The notes under the pieces are model-generated. The model worked only from the letters and a program-made list of their open reading frames with translations, had not been told where the DNA came from and did no database searches. 11,578 bases of DNA from assembly GCA_020440935.1 (NCBI GenBank), contig JAGRNC010000043.1, forward strand, positions 1 to 11,578, in the 5' to 3' direction. How positions within the stretch are numbered: position 1 is the first letter of the stretch; each line of letters opens with the position of its first letter. This document shows, in pieces, positions 1-6,911 of this stretch. The DNA comes from Leptospiraceae bacterium. Its GTDB lineage: Bacteria; Spirochaetota; Leptospiria; Leptospirales; Leptonemataceae. A program made the translations under genes and the position numbers.

Positions 1-593
1 ATCTTGACCAATGGGTGCTTCGCACAGGTTTACGGCAGTTGCATACATGGAAAAAGGCAGGCCTGAATCCAGGTCGGCTGGCTGTAAACATTAGCGTTCG
101 ACAGCTGGAAAACAATCGATTCGTAGAAGAGCTTCTTGGTTTGCTCGAACAATGGCAGCTGGACGGAAGCGACGTCGCTCTGGAATTGACGGAAACTTCG
201 TTGATGAAGAATATAGAGGCGATGATTCCTTTGCTTCAGGAGCTGGTGGACGCTGGAATCGAGCTAATGATCGATGATTTTGGCACAGGATACTCTTCCC
301 TGAATTATCTCAAGCGCCTACCAGTGGATGTACTGAAAATCGATAAGAGCTTCATCTTTGAAATCGGTAACGACGAAAGCGACTCCATTATCCGGGCCAT
401 CATCGGAATGGCTCGAAACCTGGGACTGCGGGTCATCGCCGAGGGTGTTGAAAATAAGGAGCAGTTGAATTTCCTAATGGAAGAAGGGTGCGATCAAGTG
501 CAGGGATTCTTATTGGGTGCTCCGATTTCTGCTGTAGTCCTGGAAAAGCAATTCATGGAAGGGCATGGTCTCAGAATAGGCGGGTTGGAGTAG
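1..593 (+). CDS. EAL-domain cyclic-di-GMP phosphodiesterase, C-terminal part (5' end outside the window)
   Basis: The reading frame is open to the left edge, so this is the C-terminal part of a longer protein. A GTG at position 15 could be read as a start, but the frame before it already encodes EAL-like sequence (DQWVL). EAL enzymes hydrolyse cyclic di-GMP to pGpG with two metal ions. Visible family landmarks in order are NISVRQL (from 87), ELTET (from 183), DDFGTGYSSL (from 273), the lysine in LKIDKSF (345), AEGVE (glutamate at 441) and QGFLLGAP (glutamine at 501). All catalytic and metal-binding positions in this part are intact, which suggests an active enzyme. The EAL signature itself and any sensor or GGDEF domain lie upstream and cannot be seen. 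The C-terminus has only about 20 residues after the last motif. The gene converges on the LCCL lipoprotein gene. Confidence 0.93.
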   Translation, partial: LDQWVLRTGLRQLHTWKKAGLNPGRLAVNISVRQLENNRFVEELLGLLEQWQLDGSDVALELTETSLMKNIEAMIPLLQELVDAGIELMIDDFGTGYSSLNYLKRLPVDVLKIDKSFIFEIGNDESDSIIRAIIGMARNLGLRVIAEGVENKEQLNFLMEEGCDQVQGFLLGAPISAVVLEKQFMEGHGLRIGGLE

Positions 594-733
594 GTTCTCT
601 TTCGAAGATTTCTTACGGATTCGTTCTTTGAGCGGCGGGACAGAGCTGCGACCCGGGTAACTGGATGAAGTGCGAGCTGGAGATACGTTGCGTTGGATTG
701 GACCCGGACGGAAAGCGACAGAGTTCGAAAGAG

Positions 734-757
734 AAGGGAGAGGCTGGCCTCTCCCTT
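734..757. terminator. Hairpin between convergent genes, likely bidirectional terminator
   Basis: A perfect 10-bp inverted repeat, AAGGGAGAGG with its complement, surrounds a 4-nt CTGG loop. It sits between the stop of the EAL gene (593) and the stop of the lipoprotein gene (765, minus strand). On the plus strand it is followed by TTTCATTGATTATTTT, a broken T-rich tract. On the minus strand the following tract (CTCTTTCG) is weaker. Position and stem strength fit a shared terminator. Nothing else is evident in the 594-764 gap. Confidence 0.65.
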
Positions 758-764
758 TCATTGA

Positions 765-1127
765 TTATTTTACCTTGAAGCTTGAGCCATAGCTTGGCCA
801 GCTACTGGTGGTAACACCGTTGCGTTCGCTACCTTCGTAGGAGTCCTGTCCTGGCAGAAGCTCAACGCTAACTTTTCCGCCATCTTGTTTGATAACGCCT
901 GCATGCAGCGCAGCTTTACAGATTGAGGAGTCGGTGGTGTAGATGTCGGTTCCCCAGATGCTTCCCTGACCGCAGCCGGCGGGGCATTTTACTGCGAACT
1001 CATTCTTGCCTTCGGTCATGGTCTTGATTTTTTGCACAGAGTCAGTGCATTGCACATCGATTGGTTTGGGTCCGCAAGCGGCCAGGGCCACTACGGAAAG
1101 GATGGGTAATATCCATTTGATTCTCAT
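765..1127 (-). CDS. Small LCCL-domain lipoprotein
   Basis: This is a 120-residue protein. Its signal peptide ends in a lipobox, LAAC, so Cys18 should be lipidated and the protein anchored in a membrane facing the periplasm or exterior. Processing would be by signal peptidase II. The mature part is almost exactly one LCCL domain (named from Limulus factor C, Coch-5b2 and Lgl1). Its landmarks are CPAGC (about residues 48-52), WGTDIYTTDSSIC (58-70), AALHAGVI and the closing YEGSERNGV segment; the paired cysteines fit the disulphides known in this fold. LCCL domains are best known in eukaryotic extracellular proteins and are thought to bind lipid or polysaccharide; here the ligand is unknown. The start is supported by TGGAGGA four nt upstream. 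The gene lies 71 bp after the DJ-1/PfpI gene on the same strand. Confidence 0.85.
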   Translation of the reverse strand: MRIKWILPILSVVALAACGPKPIDVQCTDSVQKIKTMTEGKNEFAVKCPAGCGQGSIWGTDIYTTDSSICKAALHAGVIKQDGGKVSVELLPGQDSYEGSERNGVTTSSWPSYGSSFKVK

Positions 1128-1131
1128 GAAA

Positions 1132-1138
1132 TCCTCCA
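1132..1138 (-). promoter_or_regulatory. Ribosome binding site of the LCCL lipoprotein gene
   Basis: On the minus strand, TGGAGGA lies 4 nt before the ATG at 1127. It fixes the start that gives a proper lipoprotein signal peptide. Confidence 0.7.
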
Positions 1139-1150
1139 GATTGGTAGACC

Positions 1151-1180
1151 GGATTAGATTCGTTTTTATTTCTTAGTCAA
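1151..1180 (-). promoter_or_regulatory. Candidate sigma-70-like promoter for the LCCL lipoprotein gene
   Basis: On the minus strand, TTGACT (1180-1175) and TAATCC (1156-1151) are separated by an 18-nt A-rich spacer, about 24 nt before the start codon. The -35 matches the consensus at five of six bases; the -10 is poor. If real, the lipoprotein can be transcribed separately from the DJ-1/PfpI gene upstream. Confidence 0.35.
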
Positions 1181-1198
1181 CGGAAAAACCAGTGCATT

Positions 1199-1786
1199 TT
1201 AAGCGAATGGATCATTTTCCGAGTTTCTGTTCCAAATGTATTCGATTTCACGGGCCGTCTGTTCGGCCAGCGGCAGGCCATGCTTCTCCGCCATAAAGGC
1301 CAGGGACATATCCATTCCCGCCGTAACTCCGGAAGATGTGTAGTATTTACCGGAAACAATCCATCGGGCCTGTCGCTGCCAATCCACGGCTGGACCCTGA
1401 CTCATTACCCAGTCAAATGCAATCTTGTTGGAAGTGGCCTTCTGTCCATCCAGCAATCCAGTGCGTGCAAGCAGGGAAGTTCCGGTGCAAACTGTGAGCA
1501 CATCCGGAGCCAGTTCGGCCAACCTACGAATCTCGCCGATAAGCCGATCATCGTTCACACATTGACGAGTGCCCATACCTCCTGGAATCAGCAAAATGTC
1601 TACCGAGCCCAGGCTGCTCGAAGCAATGCTTTCGCATTTGAATCCGTGGGCGCTTTCGATTAATCCTCCGTCCATGGACATGAGTTGGACTTTGTACTCT
1701 TCCTTTCGGCGGCCAAAGATCTCGGCCGGGCCAAACACATCCAGAGTCTCGAACACTGGAAATAAGAAAATGGATACTGTCTGCAT
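1199..1786 (-). CDS. DJ-1/PfpI-family protein, isonitrile hydratase-like
   Basis: This 195-residue protein has the class I glutamine amidotransferase-like fold of the DJ-1/PfpI superfamily. The frame extends 22 codons further upstream, but an AGGAGG four nt before the ATG at 1786 and the family N-terminus (MQTVSIFLFP) fix the start here. Asp16 in ETLDVFGPAEIFG and the nucleophile-elbow Cys100 in VCTGTSLLA match in spacing the Asp/Cys pair of bacterial isonitrile hydratase. IPGGMGTR (about 68-74) and TSSGVTAGMD (150-159) are further hallmarks. The usual ATTHW after the Cys is ATSNK here, so the substrate may differ. Members of the superfamily include hydratases, chaperone-like proteins and the N-domains of AraC regulators; there is no DNA-binding domain here. 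The protein is probably cytoplasmic, as no signal peptide is seen. A perfect inverted repeat lies just upstream. Confidence 0.85.
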   Translation of the reverse strand: MQTVSIFLFPVFETLDVFGPAEIFGRRKEEYKVQLMSMDGGLIESAHGFKCESIASSSLGSVDILLIPGGMGTRQCVNDDRLIGEIRRLAELAPDVLTVCTGTSLLARTGLLDGQKATSNKIAFDWVMSQGPAVDWQRQARWIVSGKYYTSSGVTAGMDMSLAFMAEKHGLPLAEQTAREIEYIWNRNSENDPFA

Positions 1787-1790
1787 GAAG

Positions 1791-1796
1791 CCTCCT
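1791..1796 (-). promoter_or_regulatory. Strong ribosome binding site deciding the start of the DJ-1/PfpI gene
   Basis: AGGAGG on the minus strand lies 4 nt before the ATG at 1786. It rules out the in-frame start 22 codons upstream. Confidence 0.75.
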
Positions 1797-1803
1797 GAGT
1801 CAA

Positions 1804-1827
1804 AGATCTGGATCAGGGGCCAGATCT
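1804..1827. repeat. Perfect inverted repeat upstream of the DJ-1/PfpI gene
   Basis: AGATCTGG (1804-1811) and CCAGATCT (1820-1827) are perfect inverted copies around an 8-nt spacer. The element lies 18 bp before the DJ-1/PfpI start codon and about 60 bp after the stop of the upstream minus-strand gene. It could be a dimeric repressor operator, a 5'-leader hairpin, or a terminator for the upstream gene. There is no long T-tract after it on the minus strand (only CTTTGAC), so an operator or leader structure is more likely. Confidence 0.5.
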
Positions 1828-1887
1828 GCAAGCAGGGTTGCACGCATACCAATCTATTGGCTTGATCGTTCTAATTGAATTGCAGCG

Positions 1888-2454
1888 TTATTGGTGGTCC
1901 CGGATTCGGGTGGCATCATCGGGAGCATCCGTTAGGCCCCGGGAATGCCTCAGGTATTCTAACCAGTCTTGTAGTATGACTGGTAATTCGCATTCCGATT
2001 GTGCCGGACCCGATTCCAGTAGGGCACATCGATCGTTGTTAATGTGCGATTCGGCGGCCACCTGTCCATCTTCCAGGAGATAGAATTTTTCGTGGTACTC
2101 GCGCTTCTCTAGATCCACGTCGAACAGGGCGATTTCGCGTAAGAGCCCCCAGGGGGCTGCCATCATTGCATCGGGTCTATGCGATCGGGCCCCGACCACT
2201 AGCGGTTTTCCGTTATGGAACACGGCGAAAAGTCGAACATCTCCGCGAAATGCCACCAGAAGGTCCAGGCTGTCGTACACTGGGCGAAACATTGGTTGTC
2301 CGGTGTAAGCCTGATACGTCTGCACGTATGCGGCGCGGGCAAGTACCGGACCCAGCCTGGTTTCTTCAAAATGACTTGTGGTAGTACGGAAATTGTCCCG
2401 CGGAAGCAGCGGACTGGCGAGTAGAGTGGCACAAAATAAGATCAAATATCGCAT
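1888..2454 (-). CDS. Secreted protein of unknown function
   Basis: I do not recognise this 188-residue protein. It begins with a short hydrophobic signal-like segment (MRYLILFCATLLASPLL). The Cys at 8 is not in a lipobox, so it is probably a soluble exported protein rather than a lipoprotein. The rest is mixed and hydrophilic, with stretches that look like beta strands (LLVAFRGDVRLFAVFHNGKP) and an acidic, charged middle (DVDLEKREYHEKFYLLEDG). Two Cys near the C-terminus (CALLESGPAQSEC) could form a disulphide. A GGGAG sits about 8 nt before the ATG. It is the first of three leftward genes and may be cotranscribed with the DJ-1/PfpI gene 101 bp away. It is divergent from the membrane protein gene at 2698. 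Confidence 0.65.
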   Translation of the reverse strand: MRYLILFCATLLASPLLPRDNFRTTTSHFEETRLGPVLARAAYVQTYQAYTGQPMFRPVYDSLDLLVAFRGDVRLFAVFHNGKPLVVGARSHRPDAMMAAPWGLLREIALFDVDLEKREYHEKFYLLEDGQVAAESHINNDRCALLESGPAQSECELPVILQDWLEYLRHSRGLTDAPDDATRIRDHQ

Positions 2455-2697
2455 GATTCTTGCTCCCGACCCAATCCGGAATCCGCCGTAGCATGGGAAG
2501 GCCTCTCCTTAGGATCGGTGCGAAAGAAAACCTGTTTAGTCCAGAAGCCGAAAAAAGCCAATTCGATACAAAAAAGAATTGATTTGTCTGCAATCAGATA
2601 TCCAATGCGGGGCCTTCCGGCAGCCCTGGAAGTCGCATCTATAGCAGCCGGGGCAAAGGATCAATTTCCCAGCGGACCCAGATTACGGACAGAGTGA
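2455..2697. other. Divergent intergenic region, 243 bp
   Basis: This gap separates the divergent genes starting at 2454 (minus) and 2698 (plus), so it must hold promoters for both. I see no convincing -35/-10 pair on either strand and no RNA gene. A small potential hairpin, CTTCC with GGAAG around a 9-nt loop, lies near 2614-2632 and is too weak to interpret. Confidence 0.4.
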
Positions 2698-3603
2698 ATG
2701 GAAGAAACCACCCATTATTACAAACCATCGGGCAAATTTTCAATTCTGGCGCTACTGACTGTGCCCGTCCTGGGCAGCCTGGCGGCCGGCATAGGCGCTC
2801 TGATTTATTCGGCGCTTATCTGGTACATCCCGTTCATTTATATAAACTTCTTTATTACTCTGGGCTTTGGATTTCTGCTGCTAATGGCTGTGATGCCAGC
2901 TCTGCGCATGGCACGGGTTCGCAATCTGGGCGTTGGATTCTTGCTGGGGCTTCTGGTGGGCGCTCTGGGCGTATATCTGGAATGGTCGGTGTATTGCGCC
3001 TTGCTTATTAGCGCCGGCGAAACCACCGAAGTGGGTAGCGGTCTTCGTGCGCTATCGTTTACCGATACAAGTTTTGATCTAGATCTAATGCTGAACGTTG
3101 CGGTGCACCCTTCGGTCATCTGGGAAATTATTAAAGCACTGTACGCCGAGGGAAGCTGGGGCATCTTCCGGATTACCGTTTCCGGTATTCCTCTGGTTCT
3201 TGTCTGGTTGGTGGAAGCCGGAATCATAGCATTTCTACCGGCGCTGGGCGCCATCGGAGTCGCCTCTGAGCCATTCTCCGAAAAAGAAGGAAAGTGGATG
3301 AAGGAGACTAAATTTAAAGGAAGAATTGCGCCGGACGATGCGATTCTCAATGGAATTTCGCTACTGGAGCAGGGACGATTCGATGCAATTTTCGACGCCG
3401 CTCGAGTCAGCGAAGATGAATCGGGCCTCGGCTTTGTAGCTTACTCCGATTCGAGGAAAGAAGAGAACTATTTAACTATTCAAATGCATCGAATCGAAAC
3501 GACCAGCGACGGAAAGAGCAAAACAACATCGGCCGATGTGGTGACGAACTTGAAAATAGCAAAGATTCATCTGGATCGCCTAGCTGCCAGTCTGGAATCT
3601 TAA
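2698..3603 (+). CDS. Membrane protein of unknown function with a cytosolic C-terminal domain
   Basis: This 301-residue protein has no recognised name. Four hydrophobic segments are visible: about residues 16-40, 47-68, 78-98 and 161-189. The first two flank a conspicuous WYIPFIYINF stretch. A loop of about 60 residues separates helices 3 and 4. The last 110 residues (from about 192) form a hydrophilic, charged domain, probably cytosolic (FSEKEGKWMKETKFKG and onwards). The N-terminus (YYKPSGKFS) is polar and short, with no cleavable signal. An in-frame TGA directly precedes the ATG, so this is the earliest possible ATG; the ribosome binding site is weak. Its stop codon overlaps that of the next gene on the opposite strand. 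The hydrophobic pattern and normal codon use make it a convincing gene. Confidence 0.75.
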   Translation: MEETTHYYKPSGKFSILALLTVPVLGSLAAGIGALIYSALIWYIPFIYINFFITLGFGFLLLMAVMPALRMARVRNLGVGFLLGLLVGALGVYLEWSVYCALLISAGETTEVGSGLRALSFTDTSFDLDLMLNVAVHPSVIWEIIKALYAEGSWGIFRITVSGIPLVLVWLVEAGIIAFLPALGAIGVASEPFSEKEGKWMKETKFKGRIAPDDAILNGISLLEQGRFDAIFDAARVSEDESGLGFVAYSDSRKEENYLTIQMHRIETTSDGKSKTTSADVVTNLKIAKIHLDRLAASLES

Positions 3604-4358
3604 TTCTTTACGTCTTTGTCCGGGCGTAGCGGGTAGGGATTATAGCCGGCATCCTTCAGCTCTTTCTTATACTGCTCATACACCTGGTCTTTTTGCTGAT
3701 CATCTTTCTGCACTTCGGCCAGAGCAATGACAGCAAGTACCGTGGCATTGCGAAAATGCTGCACGGCAGCATCGGGCCTTTCATTGGCGATCAACCGTTG
3801 CGCAGTAAGTAGCTGTCTGCGGGCCACATCGATTCTGTGGCGGGTTTCTTTGACCGTTCGGCTTTTGGCTCGGCCCGCCTCCGCCAGTTCCCGATCGACC
3901 AGCGCGGCCGTTGTCTTGCCCAGAATTTCGGCTACCTTGTTTTCGTACTGGGCGTTAAACGAAGCGTAGACCTCAAATGCACGGCGTCGAGCATCGCGCA
4001 GTAGATAGTAGGATTCCAGGAGCTGTCCGGAGTAATAGGCATCGATGGCCTTCTTGAATACAGCGGCGGTCTCCTCGTATTTTACATTTGCGCCGGAGAC
4101 ATCTGAACCCAGCACTTCCATCATGCGTCCCAATCGGACCAGGTCTACTTCTACAATATTTCGCAGCCCATCGATCTTTTTGGAGGCAATTTGTCGATCC
4201 AGGTAGTCAGATCCTTCAAATTCGCGCACCGGATCCGATCGACTGGCGCTGGGCGATTCTCCTGAAACTACAGTGGCGGAAATGGCAAAAATCAAAGTGA
4301 AGCTTGCGGCCCACTCAGGAAAATGGTTGTACGCAAAGGAAGTGAATAATTTCATCAT
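3600..4358 (-). CDS. Exported, mostly helical protein of unknown function
   Basis: This is a 252-residue protein. Its N-terminal hydrophobic segment (about residues 17-32, AASFTLIFAISATVVSG) is a likely signal peptide or membrane anchor. The rest is rich in Ala, Arg, Lys and Glu and looks almost entirely alpha-helical. Two similar stretches, around 90-135 (AIDAYYSGQLLESYYLLRDA) and 175-215 (RRQLLTAQRLIANERPDAAV), resemble degenerate helical-hairpin repeats, as in TPR-like or coiled-coil periplasmic proteins. The C-terminus is polar and Pro/Lys-rich. I do not recognise a named family. Two adjacent ATGs occur at the start; either could be used, and the ribosome binding site is weak (GGGA). The gene is divergent from the large exported protein gene, with 25 bp between starts, so the two may be co-regulated or functionally linked. 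Confidence 0.75.
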   Translation of the reverse strand: MMKLFTSFAYNHFPEWAASFTLIFAISATVVSGESPSASRSDPVREFEGSDYLDRQIASKKIDGLRNIVEVDLVRLGRMMEVLGSDVSGANVKYEETAAVFKKAIDAYYSGQLLESYYLLRDARRRAFEVYASFNAQYENKVAEILGKTTAALVDRELAEAGRAKSRTVKETRHRIDVARRQLLTAQRLIANERPDAAVQHFRNATVLAVIALAEVQKDDQQKDQVYEQYKKELKDAGYNPYPLRPDKDVKN

Positions 4359-4383
4359 GTTAATCCCGTTTCAGGTTCGAGCA

Positions 4384-6879
4384 ATGTCTTTTTACCGGAT
4401 AAAAACTATACTCCCCCTATTTGCCGTCATTCTATTTCCTGGACTGCACAATACCCTGCAGGCCTTTCCTGTACAGATCCAGGGCCAGTCGGTGGACACA
4501 GAAAAGCCCGATATGGATGATCTGCGTCCTCTAAGCTCCCGCAATCGACTGATTCTCGCCCAGTATTATATTGATGCCGCAAGATCATCCGCATCGCTAC
4601 AGAAAAGCGTAAAGCAACTGATCCAGAAGTACTCCGGATTCAGCGAAGTAGAGCGGGGATCTCTGAATGCCCTGGCCGCCGCTTATTTTGATGTTTCTCC
4701 ATCCAGCCGTCAGAGTACTCTGCAAAAAGAATACGCAAATTGGACAAGCAAGGCTCGGTCCGATGTGGAGCGGGAGGCGGTAAGTCTTCTGCAATACCAT
4801 GCAAATCTACTGCGCTTCTCCGCGCGCGGAAACGGCTACAATACCCTGGAGCCGGACTGCCAGCTACTGGGAAATGCTGCCTGCGATCTGGTTCAATCAG
4901 GTAAACGCATGGAGGCCAGCATCGCCAAAAAAGACATTGGTTCCGATGATTATCGAGCCCTGCAGCATTCGCTGGATCCAGTACTTTTCCAGAAAAACCC
5001 CATTCCATTTATGGATGTTCTGGCTCGACCATTGCCTACTTTACTAACCCGGCTCGGGCTTCCCCTGGAAGCGGCCATCCTTAGCGCCGGTGTAGCTCGA
5101 AGGCAGCCAAAATCAGATCTTGCCGAGAAGGTATCGCTTTATTTGACCATGGCTGGCGACTATCGTAGCGCCCTGCGATACGAGCAAAAAAACAATGCTA
5201 AGCCATCGCGAAGCGATCAGCTCAAGTATCTGGACTGGCTCATACTGGCCGGTCAGTATGCGGAAGCCGTGGAATTGATTCTGAAGCAAAAGCCCGATTC
5301 GCTGGGCGCCGAAAAAGGTCGCGATGTGTGGGTCGGTCTGCCCAGAAACGGGGATGTCATGCGGATTCGCCTTGCGGGACTGATTTATCTCGATGGCGAT
5401 GTAAAGAAAGCCGGACAGCTGCTGCATGAATTCATCAAGAAAGATCCGGAAGGCAAACGCGCAGAAACTCTCATTGCGCGATTGCGTATCGCTCAGATGG
5501 TTCTATCCACCGATCCGGAACTGGCCCATAAGCTTGCTGAAGATGTTACCTACGAGGCGCAGGAGCGCGGACTCGACCTGATTGAATACCAGGCAACAGT
5601 CCTGGATGGCTGGGCTCTGTTCTTTCTGGAAAAGAACTACAATGCATTGATCAATTTTATAAAGGCGCGCGGCATCTTGCATGGAGAGCAGCGAAATGTT
5701 ACTCCGGATTTTTCCCGTCAGGCGGGGATGTATTTTCTCAAGCGTCGTACGAGCCCGGGGGCCATCCAGGTTTCCGAAATTCTGTCTTTGAGTTCCTACA
5801 TTGCTGCACGAAGGTTCGATCCTGCAGATCGGTTCTTCTTGCTCTGGTTACCGGGTATGGTGGATCGCCACTTTCTGACCGATGCTTTCTTGCGCGATCT
5901 ACAGACAAAGCAGCTGACTCCGCAGGCCTTGCTTGTATTATCCCGGATGTCGGCCAGTAGCCGTTTCGAATTTGGTCCCGGCAACAATCCAGGAGGATTG
6001 CGGGGGCTTCGAACCAGCATTCGAGAATCTAGATTTCAAAATCGTTTCGAATGGGCGGGTTCCGGCGATCCGTATTCTTTCATTCGGGAAGAGGCCTACG
6101 ATCTACATAAAATGGAACTTCCAGGGGCCGAATCGGGTCGTAACGTGCTGTTCTTTGCGGGCGATCCGGAAAGCGGGAACGGGCACTTTGTTCTATTTTC
6201 TGCAGCGGGTGGGCGCTGGCGTTTCTTTGTTCAGACTATGGCTCGCACCGATGGTATTTCTTCGGATTGTGATTTCGAGGATGGAGGAGATTGCGAGAAG
6301 GCCATCCAGTTCTTTTCAGATTTTCGCGACAAGGTAGACGGTCGATTGGCGGTGCTTTACGATCCTGTACTGGATCTGGATTATTCGAGGATCTTTGGTT
6401 CGGCCACGGTAACCTACTATGGTTGGCCTGTGGCATCCAGCAAACAGAAGGTACATCAATACGGGATCAATCAATTTGTGTCCTCCCTATCGGACCCTTG
6501 CTACGATGCGGGAAAGCGCGCGCTGCCCCTCGACGATTTCCTTTCTTCCGATGTGAAGGGTCGATTACTATTGCCCTCCAGCATTGACGGAAAAGGCCAG
6601 GTCTATTTGCGCGAGTTCCGATGCAAGGGGCAGTCCTTGCGACTCTGGGATCTGGATCGACGTTTTAGAGGAGACCTGAGTCTGGTTTTCTGGACTCCCG
6701 AATCTCAGTCGGATCCAGCCTACCGAAAGGAATTGATGCGCGTATTCCATGACCGCGGGGTCCCGGTACTGGAAGCATTTGAAGATCCCGATGATCTACT
6801 GCAATCGGATCATCTGGCCGCGCTGGTCCCGGGTAAGTATCGAATCATCTTTCCGGGGATTGCATTTCTGGAGGACTGA
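4384..6879 (+). CDS. Large exported protein: TPR-like helices plus a possible degenerate CHAT domain
   Basis: The frame is open from 4273, but the ATG at 4384 gives a proper signal peptide (MSFYRIKTILPLFAVILF, cut near residue 27) and avoids most of the overlap with the divergent gene; the protein is then 831 residues. Residues about 40-480 are helical with TPR-like pairs, for example around AGQYAEAVELILKQ and DGDVKKAGQLLHEFIKKDPE. From about residue 595 the sequence becomes alpha/beta and follows the order of a CHAT (caspase-like) domain. LAVLYDPVLDLDYSRIF is in the place of the usual PdgxLxxlPf block, RLWDLDRRFRGDLSLVFWT in the place of the block before LSAC, and GVPVLEAFEDPDDL near the end. 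The catalytic His and Cys positions are not conserved. That fold is my inference. Several Cys suggest periplasmic disulphides. lepB follows after 32 bp, probably in one transcript. Confidence 0.75.
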   Translation: MSFYRIKTILPLFAVILFPGLHNTLQAFPVQIQGQSVDTEKPDMDDLRPLSSRNRLILAQYYIDAARSSASLQKSVKQLIQKYSGFSEVERGSLNALAAAYFDVSPSSRQSTLQKEYANWTSKARSDVEREAVSLLQYHANLLRFSARGNGYNTLEPDCQLLGNAACDLVQSGKRMEASIAKKDIGSDDYRALQHSLDPVLFQKNPIPFMDVLARPLPTLLTRLGLPLEAAILSAGVARRQPKSDLAEKVSLYLTMAGDYRSALRYEQKNNAKPSRSDQLKYLDWLILAGQYAEAVELILKQKPDSLGAEKGRDVWVGLPRNGDVMRIRLAGLIYLDGDVKKAGQLLHEFIKKDPEGKRAETLIARLRIAQMVLSTDPELAHKLAEDVTYEAQERGLDLIEYQATVLDGWALFFLEKNYNALINFIKARGILHGEQRNVTPDFSRQAGMYFLKRRTSPGAIQVSEILSLSSYIAARRFDPADRFFLLWLPGMVDRHFLTDAFLRDLQTKQLTPQALLVLSRMSASSRFEFGPGNNPGGLRGLRTSIRESRFQNRFEWAGSGDPYSFIREEAYDLHKMELPGAESGRNVLFFAGDPESGNGHFVLFSAAGGRWRFFVQTMARTDGISSDCDFEDGGDCEKAIQFFSDFRDKVDGRLAVLYDPVLDLDYSRIFGSATVTYYGWPVASSKQKVHQYGINQFVSSLSDPCYDAGKRALPLDDFLSSDVKGRLLLPSSIDGKGQVYLREFRCKGQSLRLWDLDRRFRGDLSLVFWTPESQSDPAYRKELMRVFHDRGVPVLEAFEDPDDLLQSDHLAALVPGKYRIIFPGIAFLED

Positions 6880-6911
6880 TGGCGGGCGGCGGCGGAATAA
6901 TTCGTTGATCT

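Noticed and set aside
510..761. Minus-strand frame of 83 codons overlapping the EAL gene end
   Set aside because: It overlaps the conserved EAL C-terminus, includes the terminator hairpin, and has a Ser/Arg/Pro-rich composition typical of a shadow frame.
1177..1863. Plus-strand frames opposite the DJ-1/PfpI gene
   Set aside because: They run antisense to a well-conserved family protein and show no family features of their own.
4273..4383. Upstream 37-codon extension of the large exported protein
   Set aside because: It would place charged sequence before the signal peptide and overlap the divergent gene by 86 bp; the ATG at 4384 gives a normal signal peptide.
6879..6908. ATG overlapping the stop of the large exported protein (TGATG) as a start for lepB
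   Set aside because: The frame hits TGA at 6906 after nine codons, so it cannot be the lepB start.
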